Notes under the pieces: generated by a model
Seen by the model: only the letters and a program-made list of their open reading frames with translations
The model's database searches: none
Told to the model about the DNA's origin: nothing
Made by a program: the position numbers and the translations under genes
Assembly (NCBI RefSeq): GCF_030272615.1
Contig: NC_081406.1
Location: 474,907,400-474,971,399 of the forward strand
DNA from: Cryptomeria japonica
Lineage: Eukaryota; Streptophyta; Pinopsida; Cupressales; Cupressaceae
Length of the DNA: 64,000 bases
Direction: 5' to 3'
Shown: positions 1 to 12,211 of the stretch, piece by piece
Numbering within the stretch: position 1 is the stretch's first letter
How the letters are laid out: every line of letters begins with the position of its first letter

Positions 1-681
1 TTCTCTTTCTTGTCCTACCCACTTCTTGTGAGGAACATTTTACATACACTAATGTCTTGCTTGCATGAACTCATGTGAGTATGTAGTATATTTTGCTTAT
101 GTCTAAATCTCTCCCTAGAAGATTGTGCAAGTCCTTCTCATTGTCCTTATCCTTGGGAGGCAATGATCTTTCCTTATTTTTATCTAAGGATCCACTTTTT
201 CCTATTTCGTGGATGGTGTGAACTTTATTACTTGATGTTATTCCTTGTATGCATTTGTTGTTGTTTTCTCTCTTACAAGAGGTGTAAGTCCTTGACTACA
301 ACCTCTTTTGCACTTGGTAAAATACATCCATAATGAATTCACTCTCCCAATTGGGTTAAAAAGAGCGTCATCCTTCATTAAGAATCACTGTCACCTCGCA
401 AAAGAAGGAAGTATTGCATTCTTATTCTCTTCTTAGACAATTCCTCTCGGGGATAGGTGTCTTTTGTACAAAGATCTCTTCTCCTCTAAGGATCTCCTTT
501 ACACATACTACAAGATATCCCTTTTTCAACTATCTTATCCTTGCTTAAAGAGTGCAAAAACTCCCTTGCTTGGATCTATGACATTGTTGCATTTTTGGGG
601 TATCTTCTTTTGTGATGAAGGTAGGTATCCTTGTTCTACTTTGCTTATGACATAAACATTACACTTTTTGAGGAATGGGTC

Positions 682-788
682 ATTCTCGGAACCAGAGCAC
701 AGACTCTTAGAGCGAGATGTCTCCATTTTTCTTTTATGCAAGGTGATTATTCTCGGAACCAGAGCACAGACTCTTAGAGCGAGATGTC
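682..788 (+). repeat. Tandem 40-bp duplication in family G 3' UTR
   Basis: Two near-identical 40-bp units, 682-721 and 749-788 (period 67), share the core GGAACCAGAGCACAGACTC. The same pair occurs at 44377-44416 and 44444-44483 in the second copy, so the duplication belongs to the family. Confidence 0.85.
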
Positions 789-932
789 ACGCTTTTGTAC
801 TATACATATACAGGTTGTAGCATACTCGGGCATAGACTCCTACGAGGTGCTTCTAACCTCACATACACACACATGCACGAGCTTGAGTGGAACTAGTGGC
901 ATAAGGCTAGACTTTCTCACTCTCCTCCCTTA

Positions 933-1024
933 CATGGATCACCTAGACAGACTCTAGGGGCTAGTTTTCCATGTCCTTTTTCCCATGGATCACCTAGACA
1001 AGATCTAGGGGCGAGAAGTCCATG
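933..1024 (+). repeat. Two tandem stem-loop units in family G 3' UTR
   Basis: Two 41-bp units (933-973 and 984-1024) each begin CATGGA and end TCCATG, which are inverted complements. Each also contains an inner inverted pair CCTAGA...TCTAGG, so each could fold as a two-tier hairpin in RNA. The unit pair is also present at 44628-44668 and 44678-44718. A function in packaging or dimerisation is only inference. Confidence 0.7.
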
Positions 1025-1554
1025 TTTTCTCTCTCACTATTCTTCTTATGGATCACCAATGTGTGTATTCATGCTTTTTTCCTTTCTTTTCTTCTCTTTG
1101 CATTTTGTTTCCATTTACATCCTTCATCTTGTGTTAGAGAACTCTCAAATCCTCACACTCTTTGTTGTGTTAGAATTGAGATTTAGTCCTCTTTCTTACC
1201 AAATGATTCTCCATTAGTTTTTGATCTCATATCAAATCTTCTTGTGAGCATTTGTCATCAATATTCTTTAACAATTCGAAGTGGTAAACATGATACCCTG
1301 TTTCAACTCACTAAAATTAGCAAGCCGAAATAGGGGGGGGCATATAGCTACCCTCGAATTTTCATCACCTTCCTTAGTAAGCATTAGGTGATTTTGTGAT
1401 CTAACGTGTGTTTTGTAGGGTGCGGTTCCTAACTGTGTACTGCAGATACCGCTGGGGGCTTCGTTCGACAGACTTATGGATATATCCTTTTTCAAATAAT
1501 GTTTACTTTTCTGTACTTTAGCTTGCATATGCACGTAGTGTTCATATGACCGCT

Positions 1555-1569
1555 AAAGTGGGGGCTAAA
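1555..1569 (+). other. Polypurine tract of family G element
   Basis: A purine-rich run around AAAGTGGGGGCTAAA lies directly before the LTR that starts TGTAGC at 1570. This is the usual site for plus-strand DNA priming in LTR retrotransposons. The same sequence precedes the 3' LTR at 45242. Confidence 0.75.
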
Positions 1570-3241
1570 TGTAGCGTCGTAAATTGTACGCACTTGCTAA
1601 AGCAGTACAATTTCACACCTAGTTTAGCACCCGCCTTGGCGCATCTTGCATTTTGCATTGCATTTCCCCTTTAGCACTTAATTAATTAAATTAATTAGGC
1701 CTAAGGTTCTATTTCATCATCTTCCACATCATAAAGTTGGGCCCTTTCATTAAAGTGTGCCCCTTCCATTTTATTCCTCCAATACATCATTTAATCAAAA
1801 ACCCTAATTAGGTCCTATTTTGAACTTGGGGGCTTGATTTCGGGGGTCAAAACATCTTGAAATCGCCTGTAACTTCGGGATTCTGTCTAAAATCATCATA
1901 TCCGACGACCCTGAAAATTTGGTGAAAAGTTGTCAGGACCATGGCGCCCGGCGTGCACATGGTCCTGGACATTTTTCCCGAAATTTTAGGAGCGCGATCC
2001 AATCATAAAATAAAGCTTAACCCCAAGAAATTGGTGGGAGATTCAATCTCTAGGTCGGCCAAAAGTTGAAATTAAGACCTAGGGTTTCATATATAAGAGC
2101 TCTCTTTCTTCATTTGAAAGGATCCGAATTTTTTGGTTTCAAGGGTCTTCTATGTAGCGAAAGAGCAGATCTTTGAAGACTTCAATAACATTCAAGATCC
2201 ATCCATCAAGCATCCATCAATTTCATTCATCCATTTAGGGCTTTGAAGGCATTGAAGAACAATAAGGGATCACCGACTGAAGATTGACTTGTACCCCTCC
2301 CTTGGGGTTGGGTATGATTTCATGTTGTTTTCATGTCTTTGCATAAGCTTCATCATATCATTTGTATTCATGCTTTAGATCACTTTGCATCTTGATTTGG
2401 AGCATTTACATTATCATTTACAAGCAATTAGGGTTTACTTTCTAGGTTGCTCTAGTTTGCTTACTTGCATTTTAGGATCTTGCACACACACAAGGTCTGC
2501 ACACACTACTTTTACAATACAACTTGGCTATTCGTGGAGGTGGAAATCACCAAAGCGGGGGTTTGACTAAGGCAAAACCCTATATAGCCGCCCACCATAC
2601 CTTTTCAGATATAAGTGCAGGTTTCGGGATTCGGACGACGCCGCAAGTTGCAGATCCGACGGAAGCAGACTGAGACGGAACTTCACACCAAATTCCAGCC
2701 TAGAAAGCTAGGACAGGGGCGTGGGGCGCCCTAGTCCTGCCAGGACAGGGGGCTGGACGCCCTGGTCCCTGGGACAGGGGCGCTGGGCGCCCTGGTCCTT
2801 CTATTAGACAGCAAGTTTCAGCATTTTGACAGCTTTTCAGGTTGCAAAACAACAGTTTTCGGAGCAGTTTCAGGGGCAGAATCAGGACAGTGGCGCCCGC
2901 GCCCCCGTCCCGAACGTTTTCACTCAGAGTTTGACTCCGGGTACGCATTTGTATTCTTGTCTTGTACTTGTGTTTACAACTTTCCATTGTTTAAGTTCAA
3001 TTCTGCAATCTTGTTATTAGTTCATAGTTGCACTTTGGGGTTAGGAATTGAACTTGCATAATTTTATCTATCATTTGCAACAAAGGAATAGAAATCCTAA
3101 TAGGTAGCCCGTGTCTCTCTCTCTTCCACAAAAAGAAGTAGCCAATTGTGTGATACCTCTAGGCTCTTTCGTATTCCACAAGTGTGTGGTTGAAAGTGAG
3201 ATTAGGGCATGTTTTCTTAGTGTCACTTTTTCCACCACACA
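1570..3241 (+). repeat. 3' LTR of family G element, 1672 bp
   Basis: The LTR starts TGTAGC and ends CCACACA. It aligns without net length change to the LTRs at 38632-40303 and 45242-46913, all three being 1672 bp. It contains AAACCCTAA (telo-box-like) near 1798 and a TATATAA stretch near 2090, a plausible promoter position. A GC-rich hairpin array follows at 2711-2798. ORFs over this region are short and not conserved as protein. Confidence 0.85.
2711..2798 (+). repeat. Three tandem GC-rich hairpins in the LTR
   Basis: Three units of about 28-31 bp follow the pattern GGACAGGGGCGC-TGG-GCGCCCTGGTCC. The two halves of each unit are near-perfect inverted complements. The array is conserved at 39773-39861 and 46383-46471 and is far richer in G+C than its surroundings. 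Confidence 0.75.
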
Positions 3242-4109
3242 ATGACATAATTTCAAAATGAGAGAGTTGAGATTAAAAATGTAGAAGATAAGCCAAAGTT
3301 TGAAGGGTGGCCAAGTTTACCCTTTAGCAACAACAAATTGGGATTGGGATTTTCTAAGATTACAAAAACCATAAATCAAGTTGGTTTAGAGATATAGATA
3401 CATGAGGATAGCTAAAAAATTGATATGGGTTGCTAAAAACTGTGTGAATATTCCAACTGAGAAATTTAAACGTCAGTTGAATTAATTAACCACTAAAAGA
3501 CACCAGCTACAATAAGAAAGCAATGATCAAGTAAATGAATGCAAATGACAGTATTTTGAGATGGTAGAGAGAATAAAGAAAACATGTCATAAGATATTAT
3601 GAATGGACAACAGCCTATAGTAGGATTGGGCATTTTACAAGAAGCGGAGTTCAGTCTCCAAAGAAGACAAAAAATGATAGTCTCTCTATGGGCTAAAAGA
3701 TAACAGTCATCAGAGAAAGGCACTATATGGTGCTAGTTATAAGAAACCATGGACAAATGTTGTCAAGAACAAAAGTGTTGTACACTAAATTATCAGGAAC
3801 TATCATAACAAAGGTTTAGAAGATGACAATGATTGTCAAGTGAGGATAATGAGTTGAAGAGATCTACCATTATGAAGATAAGATGATAGTGAAGATTACA
3901 ATGGTACAAGGGTAGGTTTGAAACTCATGGTCCTTTTCAAAAAAGCCAAGGCTACATGTGACAATGTCACACTAGGATAAGGACAACTTTCATGATTAAG
4001 ATAGATGAATAAGGAATCAACCAACAAAGCTTAAAGGTGGCAGTCCAAAAGATGAGGAGATGGAAAAAGGTCAGAAAACAAATATGTATCAGAGGGCAAC
4101 TAGATGAAG
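3242..4109. other. No gene seen; A-rich intergenic DNA
   Basis: Only short frames without recognisable protein content are present. The plus strand is rich in A and G, and no repeat boundary was found apart from the LTR end at 3241 and the putative solo-LTR start at 4110. Confidence 0.6.
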
Positions 4110-6340
4110 TGTAATGCCTTACCAGGAAACCCCGAAGGGATAAGGCTAAAACACAAGAATAGAGTGCAAATAATTTTTTTTTTTTTAAATTAAACACATC
4201 ATGGAGATACAATGACATATCATAAGTTTAGATAACATAGTGGAAGACTAAAATAACACCTAAAGAGTTTCCCAACGTGATTACTTAATTCAACATTAAT
4301 TCAGCTTACGCAAATACATCCAATTAAGCTGATAAACTTAATGACATGATAATACTTAAAACAAGGATAATTTCTTTCGGTAAGTTAATATTATAAATCA
4401 CATGATAAGGTTCATCCATTGAGGTTAAAAATTATAGATAACATGATTAAGTTCATCCAATAAAATTTAACCTTACATTACGTTCAAACTTTCATTAAAA
4501 CATAAATTATGCATCTAATTTCATTACGTATTAATTTCATTATAAACTAATGAATACTTTTCATGCATACTTTAATTTCATTATCTACAACTGATTACAT
4601 TCCATTAATCAAATCTACATTCTCTCATGATCCAAATTGCTGCATTTAAATAAGATGATTACATATATGCATTTAAGATTAACTTCATTTAATTCACATT
4701 ATACATTTTAACATAATGCCATCCATACATGCTAAATTAAAATGAAACATAAGAATGTAAACACAACATAACACTTGAAATGATATCGGAGTTCACCCCT
4801 AGAGTGGACTACATCTCCAGGTCTGCTCAACTGCAAGACCCCTCTGATAATTAAAAATAGTGAAGAATACATAAGGTCAAATCATTTACAATCCTGCCAT
4901 CAAGGTGAACATAACCAATAATACATACGACCACATCGGTCAAATAAATACATGAATGATCTCTAAACAGGAAAGGATCCAACTGAACATAATAAGAAGC
5001 AATTACAAAAGATCAACTGGAGCATTCATGAAACTAAGCCTTCGCAACCCATCATAAGCATCTCATGGTCTAACATGGACATTAGGTTCTCACCAGAGCA
5101 TAGACAACAGGACGACTCCACAACAGTGCTCCTATCTAGACAACATGACAACACACTAGCGAACATAAAGGACAAGTGTCATCACATAACCTAGCATGGT
5201 TATCATGGCAGGTCTTCATAGGTTTCGGCCCCACCCACTAGGTTACCCTAGCAACCTATTCCGAACCTCCAGCCCATCCAAGCCCCATGTGGACCCACAC
5301 ATCATTTCGTGAAGACAAGGATGATGGTTTGCCATTTCAGGCCTTCTCACTGCATGCCAACTCTGTACTAGCACTCATCCCATACATGAGGCACAATTAA
5401 CTTACTTAGTGATTCATTAACTAACTCTCTAATATGCTATTAGGTTATCACTTATTTAGACACACTTTCGATGGGTTACCCAGCAACCACTTTGGGCGTG
5501 GCCCCCAATCGAAAGACACTTTCCCAAATGACCCTAGACTACACTCAAATGAACTCCTAAATCAAGGAATACACAAGGTCAAGCAAACAGAGTTCAAAAC
5601 GGAAGGAATACCCACCTGGTCAAACAAGACTTCATATGAGGTGCACTGACTGATGGTACTCTATCTAGAGACCTGACCAGCTATGGTCAACCACAAATCA
5701 ACATTCGACACCCGCATAAAGGACATGACCGGTTAGAAACCATCTCATGAAAACAGTAAATACTCGAGATCAAGGACATAAGCAGGTATCCAAATCAACA
5801 AACGACAATAATCAACAATCACAACCAAGGACTTGCCATTTCATAAGCAAATGCGAATACAAAAATTTAAACATGCATAGGCAATAACCAGAAAAGACAA
5901 TCTTTTCCCATATTGATTAAATATTAAAAATCGATCCAGTTTTCTAAAGGATCTAAGTTTGATTGCAGTTTGTCTACCTTGTCTAGGTACAGGTCGTTCA
6001 TGGTTTACTAACTTACTAAAGTTCGATTGCATCGTACAATAATTTAAATATTTCATCGTGAGTTTTCAAACCAAAATCACATGATAATAATTATAATGTA
6101 TGCAGTATACACAATGATATAAAATCAATTATTCATTAATTGCATAAAAATATGATATTCATTTTCAAAAATAAAACATCATTTTCATAATTGGTCGAAC
6201 ACAATAATCTAATCTCATCTCTTGCAACACAAATATACATACTTTTCAAAAATGGAAATATACATATAAAGAAACAAAAGAAATAGATAAACATTTCCCA
6301 ATGAGATACAATTCCCTTGCATACATATAAAAAAATACAA

Positions 6341-6506
6341 AATTAAATATTAATTAATGTATATAATTATTAATTCGCAATTAATAAAATATATACTATT
6401 TAATAAATAATAATAAATTTACAAATTAAATATTAATTAATACATATATATTAATCCTCAATTAATAAAATCTATATTAAATAATAATTAATAATAATAA
6501 AAAACT
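6341..6506. repeat. AT-rich tandem duplication, about 83-bp unit
   Basis: Two imperfect units, about 6341-6423 and 6424-6506, both start AAATTAAATATTAATTAAT and then share CAATTAATAAAAT. Almost pure A+T. Confidence 0.6.
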
Positions 6507-6652
6507 ATATTAAAACTTAAAAAAATAAAAAATGAAATCGCATTGCATATTTTTTAATTTAAAAAAAACAACAAAAAAATAGCAAAGGGGCACCTGCGGG
6601 CCCACCTCCCATCCACGAGAGTGGGAGCAGCTGTGCCCTAGCCGCGGAGGCT

Positions 6653-6810
6653 GCGGCCACCGTGGTGGACGCAGGCCCACGACGTCCACATAGTGGACGT
6701 AGGATCCCTGCGGCCACCACGGGGTTCCAGGACTCTACAACCACATGGTGGTTGCAGACCGCTGCGGCCACCCTGTGGTCGCAGGGCTCTGCGGCCATCG
6801 GTGGTCGCAG
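6653..6810. repeat. Cluster of five short hairpins (CCAC...GTGG)
   Basis: Five inverted repeats lie within 160 bp: 6653-6672, 6682-6700 (ACGTCCAC/GTGGACGT, perfect, 3-nt loop), 6738-6754 (CAACCAC/GTGGTTG, perfect), 6762-6784 and 6789-6810 (both CTGCGGCCA.../...TGGTCGCAG with one mismatch). All share a CCA/TGG core while the outer stem bases vary between units. The block is GC-rich inside very AT-rich DNA. Apparent ORFs here are by-products of the composition. Confidence 0.75.
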
Positions 6811-8460
6811 ACCTCCAAGCGGTGGTCTGTGGAGAGGAAAGGAAGGGAGGGGGGCGTGGGTTGAGCCTCGGCTCCTCCGCCCTCCAAACCCTAAATCCGC
6901 CAAAACTAAATTTCGATTAAAATTTTTGTTTTATTTTAAAATAATACAACTTTTTAAAAAACAAGGAAAACCCCTAGTTTTCAGTAATTCACAATCTCAT
7001 ACAGAGACTAAAATATATTTTCTAGAATGTCCATGGCATTCAAAAATATAAAAAAATTTGATGATTAACGATACTAAAATAGGCAATTTTTTTTCCTCAA
7101 CCAAACATCATATTTGGGCCAAAAAGAACCATTTCTCATACAATGATTCAACCAATCTGCCAAACTTTAAACTAATTTCTCAATAAAACATAATCCCGAG
7201 AGCATTTCAATGGAGAATTTAAACAAAAAATGTATGGAAAACAACCAAACCCAATCTTTGATTCAACAAAGAACCAAAATGATAAACATAATCCTACCTC
7301 ATTTAGCATTCCTGGAAAAGATCTGATGAAGAGCCCAACCTGCAGCGTAATAAATCTTTTTTCCCCAAAATGCCCAAATCTTCTCCAAATTTTTTTTTTT
7401 CAAAAATGCTCTCCAAAAATCATCCCCCCCAAAATATTTTTAAACCTAGGTTAAATGGGAAAAGTTTTTTTGACCAAAAATTCCCATTTTTAAATTAAAA
7501 TACTTTTACACAATTAAAAATTAATTTCTAATTAGAAAAATCAAAATGCTTTCTCTTCCTCATTTAATTTCTAATTTTCTCAATATTAACAAAACTAACA
7601 TTTATATTTCAAAATATTAATGAGGGTAAAATATTTTTAATTAAAATAAAATCTCAAAATCAATCTTTCACACTATATCAAATATATATATTAAACTCGA
7701 TTTTCTAATTAAAATTGATTTTCTTAAATAATTGAAATCAACCTTTCTATTTTTTTTTTAAAAGGGCAAAGAAATTAAATTAATTCTATTTCAAATAAAT
7801 TTAAATCTTTCCTTTCCAAAAGCATAAACAAAATAAATTTATCATTTAAAATTAACCATTTAATCAAACTTGCTACCAACTTGAATTGAACAATTCTAAT
7901 TAATGATTAATCGCATAAAGGGAACCTATTTAATTTAGTCCCTTAATTACTAATGCGTAAACACACATTAAATCAAATTAAACATTAAGGATTAATTACT
8001 CAATTTAACCACACACAAAACATGCAACCCAAGAAAGTCCAACAGACTGACGACCTGCATACCCCACTAAAGGGGATACTGACGGATGACTGACGACGTT
8101 CACTTGAGCAGGACTATGGTCAAACGAGGGTCTTACGACCACCTAATCCAAATTCTAAGGACCAAAGAGGTACACTCAAACCTGCAAATTCAGGCGGAGA
8201 CGAACCTCGCACTCATGCAGTACTGTACCTAAAATCTCCTGCAACCAAGAGTCATACATGCATACATATATTTAATGAATGTTTTAGCCCGAGATTAATA
8301 ACACGAAATAAGAGAACTAATAAACTTGCATACGAATTGGTGCGAAAACCACATTAACAGGTACGCACAAAAATCAAAACATCTGACTATAACATTATAA
8401 CATGATAAACTAACCAAGGTCAAACCAAGATTAGAAATTGATTAGGGCAGGGGTACTACA

Positions 8461-10551
8461 TAAAGAGATTGATCAAGTTTTGTGAAGTAAGTTCCCTATT
8501 TTCGGAAATTTATTTTTAATGGCAATCACATAGATAGTCAAAGGGGTTGTAAGGATAGTCAAGAAGCCATATGTCAACAATTCAATCCATTAGAGGACAA
8601 ATAACAATGTTCTATGACAACCAAATGATAAGTTGTCTGTAGTTTTAAGGAGACAACAATATATTAAGGTGTAGGTAGATAGCATGCGAGCAGTATTAAG
8701 CTTTCATGATGAATCCCAGAGAACAAAGTGATAGGTCTCATGATAGTGGGAAAGTATGAGAAACTCTAGAGATAGAGTACATAAAAATCACAATGAAGAG
8801 TTCAGATTGAGTACTAGAAATTTATCAAGAATCTTATACCCGCCTATAAGGAAATGATGATAAAATACAGAAAGATAAAAGAAGATGAAGACAACCATAA
8901 ATGACATATAATTACAGTCAAGAATAAAGAGCAGCAGGTGGACATTTAACATTAGGTGTTCCAGACATTAGAGTGCAAAGGATGAGAGAGCCATGTTATG
9001 GATGTGCAACAGCTAGAGAACAATCATGTGAAAGTAATGGTTTTGGTATTCACAATGCCATGCAACAGTCTACAATAGCTAAGCAAAAAACCTTGTTTAA
9101 TTTATTGTTGTCCTTAGAAAAAAAATATGTATATGTTGGTTGTTGCCTCCTTTGAATCCATGAAAGGGGTGTAAGGTAGTAAGAAGTTAGAAAACTATCT
9201 CTGCACAAAGATGTAAGATCTGTTCATCATCTTGAGAAACACACCTTTGAGAGCGCCTAAGAGTACATGAGTAGTAATGGACATGTGGAGAGCATATTAG
9301 GGTCAGTTAAAGAGAGGTGGACAGTTGGAAGAGAAGATCCTGGCCAATAGCTTAGGTGCAGATTTAGGATTCATTAAGGAGACAAAGTAAACATTCATTA
9401 GGACTCCACGACACACTAGAGAGGGTAACATTCAAGACAAGCATACTGTAGGACGCCATTTCCCAAGCAACAAAGCTAGGACGCCAAAAACCAGTAATTC
9501 CGTAATTGAAACAACAATGTATTTTCAAAGGTTTTCAGGCTTGTATTGCTACTCTAGCACCTTTCTATCAATTTAATCCACCATTGTGACCTTCAACATT
9601 TTGTACTATTCTATAACTCGATACTTCATGTATGTTCTATGATTACATTTCATGAATTTTCAAGTAAATGCCTTAGCTCATACACTTTTGAACAAAAAAA
9701 AATCATATTTTGTGTTGAAATGGAAACAATTTCTACTTGTGAAGAATATTTTATCTTCAATATAAGAAGCTTCCCAATCTGAAAGCATTCATCTTAGAAA
9801 AAATAAAAATAAATAATAGTAATATAAACTATAATATTATAATATAATAATAAATTAATAATGGTATAAAATTCAATATTATAATATTATAATATAATAA
9901 TAAATTAATAATGATATAAAATTCAATACATTATTATAGACACATTAAAACAAAATATTGTACTATTTCAAATTCTATTATAATCATAATCAAATGCAGA
10001 TACACTTTCATTTAAAATTGCATACAATGCTTTACTTTAATGGATGAAATTATTTAAAATTACATACAATGTTTTACTGCATGAAAAATATTAGGGAGGT
10101 TTCAATTTTTAGCAAGTACACTTAGAAAATGGGAATTTAATATACAACCATCTTTTGACATTTTTTAGGTGGGGGACAATTTTTGTATTTTATTTTCAAC
10201 ATGATGGTGGTGACAACACCAACTAGCATAAATAATCATATTGTTTGCATTATTTGCCTCTAACAAATCACATTAATTTTATTAAATTAAACTATCCACT
10301 CACAAAAATATATAGTCCATCATCACCAACCACTTACGGTTTTATTGGTTCATTTTTATTTTTTCTAAAATTTAAGGTCAGCAATTTATTCATTTTTACA
10401 CAAATGAATGAGGTGCATAAATGAATATAGACTTATGTCTATCATGAAATAATAAATAATATAAATATAATATATATTATATTATATTATATTAATATAA
10501 ATATAACATAACATAACATAATTTAATATAAAATAATATATAGTTTTATAG
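8461..10551. other. No gene seen; AT-rich intergenic DNA
   Basis: No frame has recognisable protein content. The interval includes a 50-bp AT-rich tandem duplication at 9839-9938 and long A/T runs up to the TSD of the LINE derivative at 10552. Confidence 0.6.
9839..9938. repeat. AT-rich tandem duplication, 50-bp period
   Basis: Two units share TAAATTAATAATG and TATAAAATTCAAT at a spacing of 50 bp (9851 and 9901). Confidence 0.65.
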
Positions 10552-10566
10552 ATTTAAAGTGTAATG

Positions 10567-12196
10567 CTTTTTTATTAAAAAGCAGTGTTGACTAGGGCGC
10601 CGACCCTTTAACATAATTAGAGACTATCAACAATACTTTTACAATAACAAAAACCTTAAAAACCATCAACAACCAGGCCCAACTCAAGGAGGGGTAGGAA
10701 TACCTGAGCCTTGACAAGGAGGGGTATGGGGGATAGGGGAAAATTCCCCTTCCGCCTGCGACAAACAATGGTCCAAACGATACTGTCATTGAGATCGTCA
10801 AGAGAGTGGTCAAGCAGTAAGGTCCCCACTTGGGTACCATCAGTAGATTCAGGAGAGTGTAGCTGCAAGGCAGTAGTCGGTTATTGCAGAACAACAAGGG
10901 TTTATTGCAGTACAACAACAGGTTGCTGTAAAGGAGAGGCATCATGAGCAAAAGCAATAAGTGTAGAGTGGAGCTACAAGTCGGAGGCGACATGAGTAGA
11001 ATCCAAATCAGGAGCCACAAAAGTTGAATCCTCATGGACAACAGTAGCATTGGTAGTAGCATCATCGATGGAGGGTGGCTCATGAGCCGAGTCAGTAGCA
11101 TAAATAGTCAAATGATCCAGGGTGGCATCCTTCCACCAAGTAGCCACTCCCTTGTGACATGGGAGGGAGTAGTCTGATGCTAAATTACCCGTGGTGAACT
11201 GTTTTGTGCAGCGAAAGGGGAGGCCCTCAAAATCTAGTGGTTGGGTCCAAGGCCAGTCCCCAACCATAAGGACCACATCCCCAAGGAGGGGTGAGGAAAT
11301 GTCAATATCCACCAAGATGCGAGCAAAGGTGGAGTGACCCATAGAAGTCGTGGCATCATCAAGCATCAAGAAACAACCAATAGAGTTTCCTTTGGCCTCA
11401 TAGAAAGATTGTTCCCGAAAGTGGAGAGGAAGATTTGGAAGTCAAACCCAAACTGACGCACATTGAGTGGTTCGGTAAGGGGATTGAAAGAGGTAGTCCA
11501 GGGCTTAACAAAGAGGGAATGAACTCCCCAGGACCACATCTTGCCCAAAATATGCTCACGATCAGAAGAAGACATAAAAGAAGCAATGACAAAACCTTTA
11601 GCACAGGGAAAGAGTTCAATATTCTGAGCAACTAGAGGTTTCCATGAGTTACTCACCCAAGAATGAAGATTTGGTAAAGAAGGTCAAAGCCAAGAGAATA
11701 TACATACCAGAGAACAACTTTGGTAAAATGCAATGTTGTCAAGAACATTCTGTCCATAGATCACCATAGGGGAGGACTTCGCACAAGGAAGATGATGAAC
11801 CCCTCTAGAGGTCTGGGCAACAAATCTGGCCACACGAGCAAAGCTATGCTTCCCAAAAAAGGAAAGTCAAGGTAGAGAATTTGCATCCACAATAGGGTTG
11901 CCATCAGCATCACCCAGGTGAGAGGAATCTCCAATAACCTGAGTACTAGCATTCCCAACTTCACCCACAACCAAAGAACCAGGGGGTGTGGGTGTATTCA
12001 CCATCTACTTGGGGAGCATGGCACTCAGACGTAGCAACTACGATAGCCACAGGTTCAAGGACCACACCATAGTTCACAGAGCATCAACAGGAGGGAATGC
12101 TGTGATGGAACTACATGCAGGAAAGTCATTTAGGGCGACAAGAATTTTTCAAAATCGCAACTTGAGCGGGAGAACTCATGTTTAAAATTTGTTGAT
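10567..12196 (-). mobile_element. ORF1-only LINE derivative (LINE D)
   Basis: The element is flanked by a perfect 15-bp TSD, ATTTAAAGTGTAATG, at 10552-10566 and 12197-12211. On the minus strand it starts about 18 bp before an ORF1-like start codon and ends in a short tail AATAAAAAA preceded by GGGTCGGCGCCC. The TSD and A-rich 3' end are the marks of target-primed reverse transcription. It contains ORF1-like sequence only. There is no room for endonuclease or reverse transcriptase, so it must have been mobilised in trans. Whether this is a family of half-LINEs or one internally deleted copy cannot be told here. Confidence 0.75.
10592..12179 (-). pseudogene. LINE ORF1-like nucleic-acid-binding protein, broken
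   Basis: Minus-strand reading starts at ATG 12179 and is recovered in pieces. An N-terminal stretch lies at about 12179-11700. A DUF4283-like block (11656-11366) includes ELFPCAKGFVIASF and KMWSWGVHSLFVKPW. A following block (from 11369) includes FARILVDIDISSPL and then LPFRCTKQFTTGNLASDY, a CCHC zinc knuckle whose second Cys, His and last Cys are changed. A low-complexity tail reaches about 10650. This order (DUF4283, knuckle, tail) is that of plant L1 ORF1 proteins, which bind LINE RNA. A frameshift near 11367 and several stops make it non-coding. Similarity was judged from motifs only. Confidence 0.6.
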
Positions 12197-12211
12197 ATTT
12201 AAAGTGTAATG

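Larger units (their letters stand above)
1..3241 (+). mobile_element. Family G gypsy-like element, 3' part only
   Basis: This is the 3' portion of a second copy of the element at 38632-46913. Similarity begins near position 92 and runs through the 3' untranslated region, the polypurine tract and the whole 3' LTR. Positions 1-91 do not match the other copy. The 5' half lies outside the window, and no coding part of the family is present. Compared with the full copy it carries an extra stretch of about 23 bp near 1244-1266, apparently deleted from the other copy. The flank after the LTR is ATGAC (3242-3246), but its TSD partner is outside the window. Confidence 0.85.
4110..8460. mobile_element. 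Putative very long solo LTR, about 4.35 kb
   Basis: The segment begins TGTAATGCCTTACC and ends GGGGTACTACA, giving the TG...CA ends of an LTR. It is flanked by TGAAG (4105-4109) and TAAAG (8461-8465), a 5-bp duplication with one mismatch. There is no coding content, and long AT-rich stretches alternate with one GC-rich hairpin cluster. Either strand reads a TGTA-type terminus, so orientation is not assigned. A pair of shorter unrelated insertions could give the same picture. The call rests on the ends and the imperfect TSD only. Confidence 0.4.

Noticed and set aside
1268-1534. 88-codon ORF repeated at 44969-45265
   Set aside because: Conserved only because the 3' UTR of family G is duplicated. 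No domain, on the opposite strand to the element, and its end overlaps the polypurine region.
2700-2987. ORFs over the LTR hairpin arrays (also 39630-39998 and 46240-46608)
   Set aside because: They lie in LTRs and follow the repeat composition. The same DNA gives ORFs on both strands and copies shift frame.
3493-4218. Short minus-strand ORFs in A-rich DNA
   Set aside because: Phe/Leu/Ile-rich composition from A/T-rich sequence and no conserved motif.
6559-7051. Overlapping ORFs on both strands (up to 129 codons)
   Set aside because: They are created by the GC-rich hairpin array. Codons are repetitive on both strands and there is no protein-like pattern.
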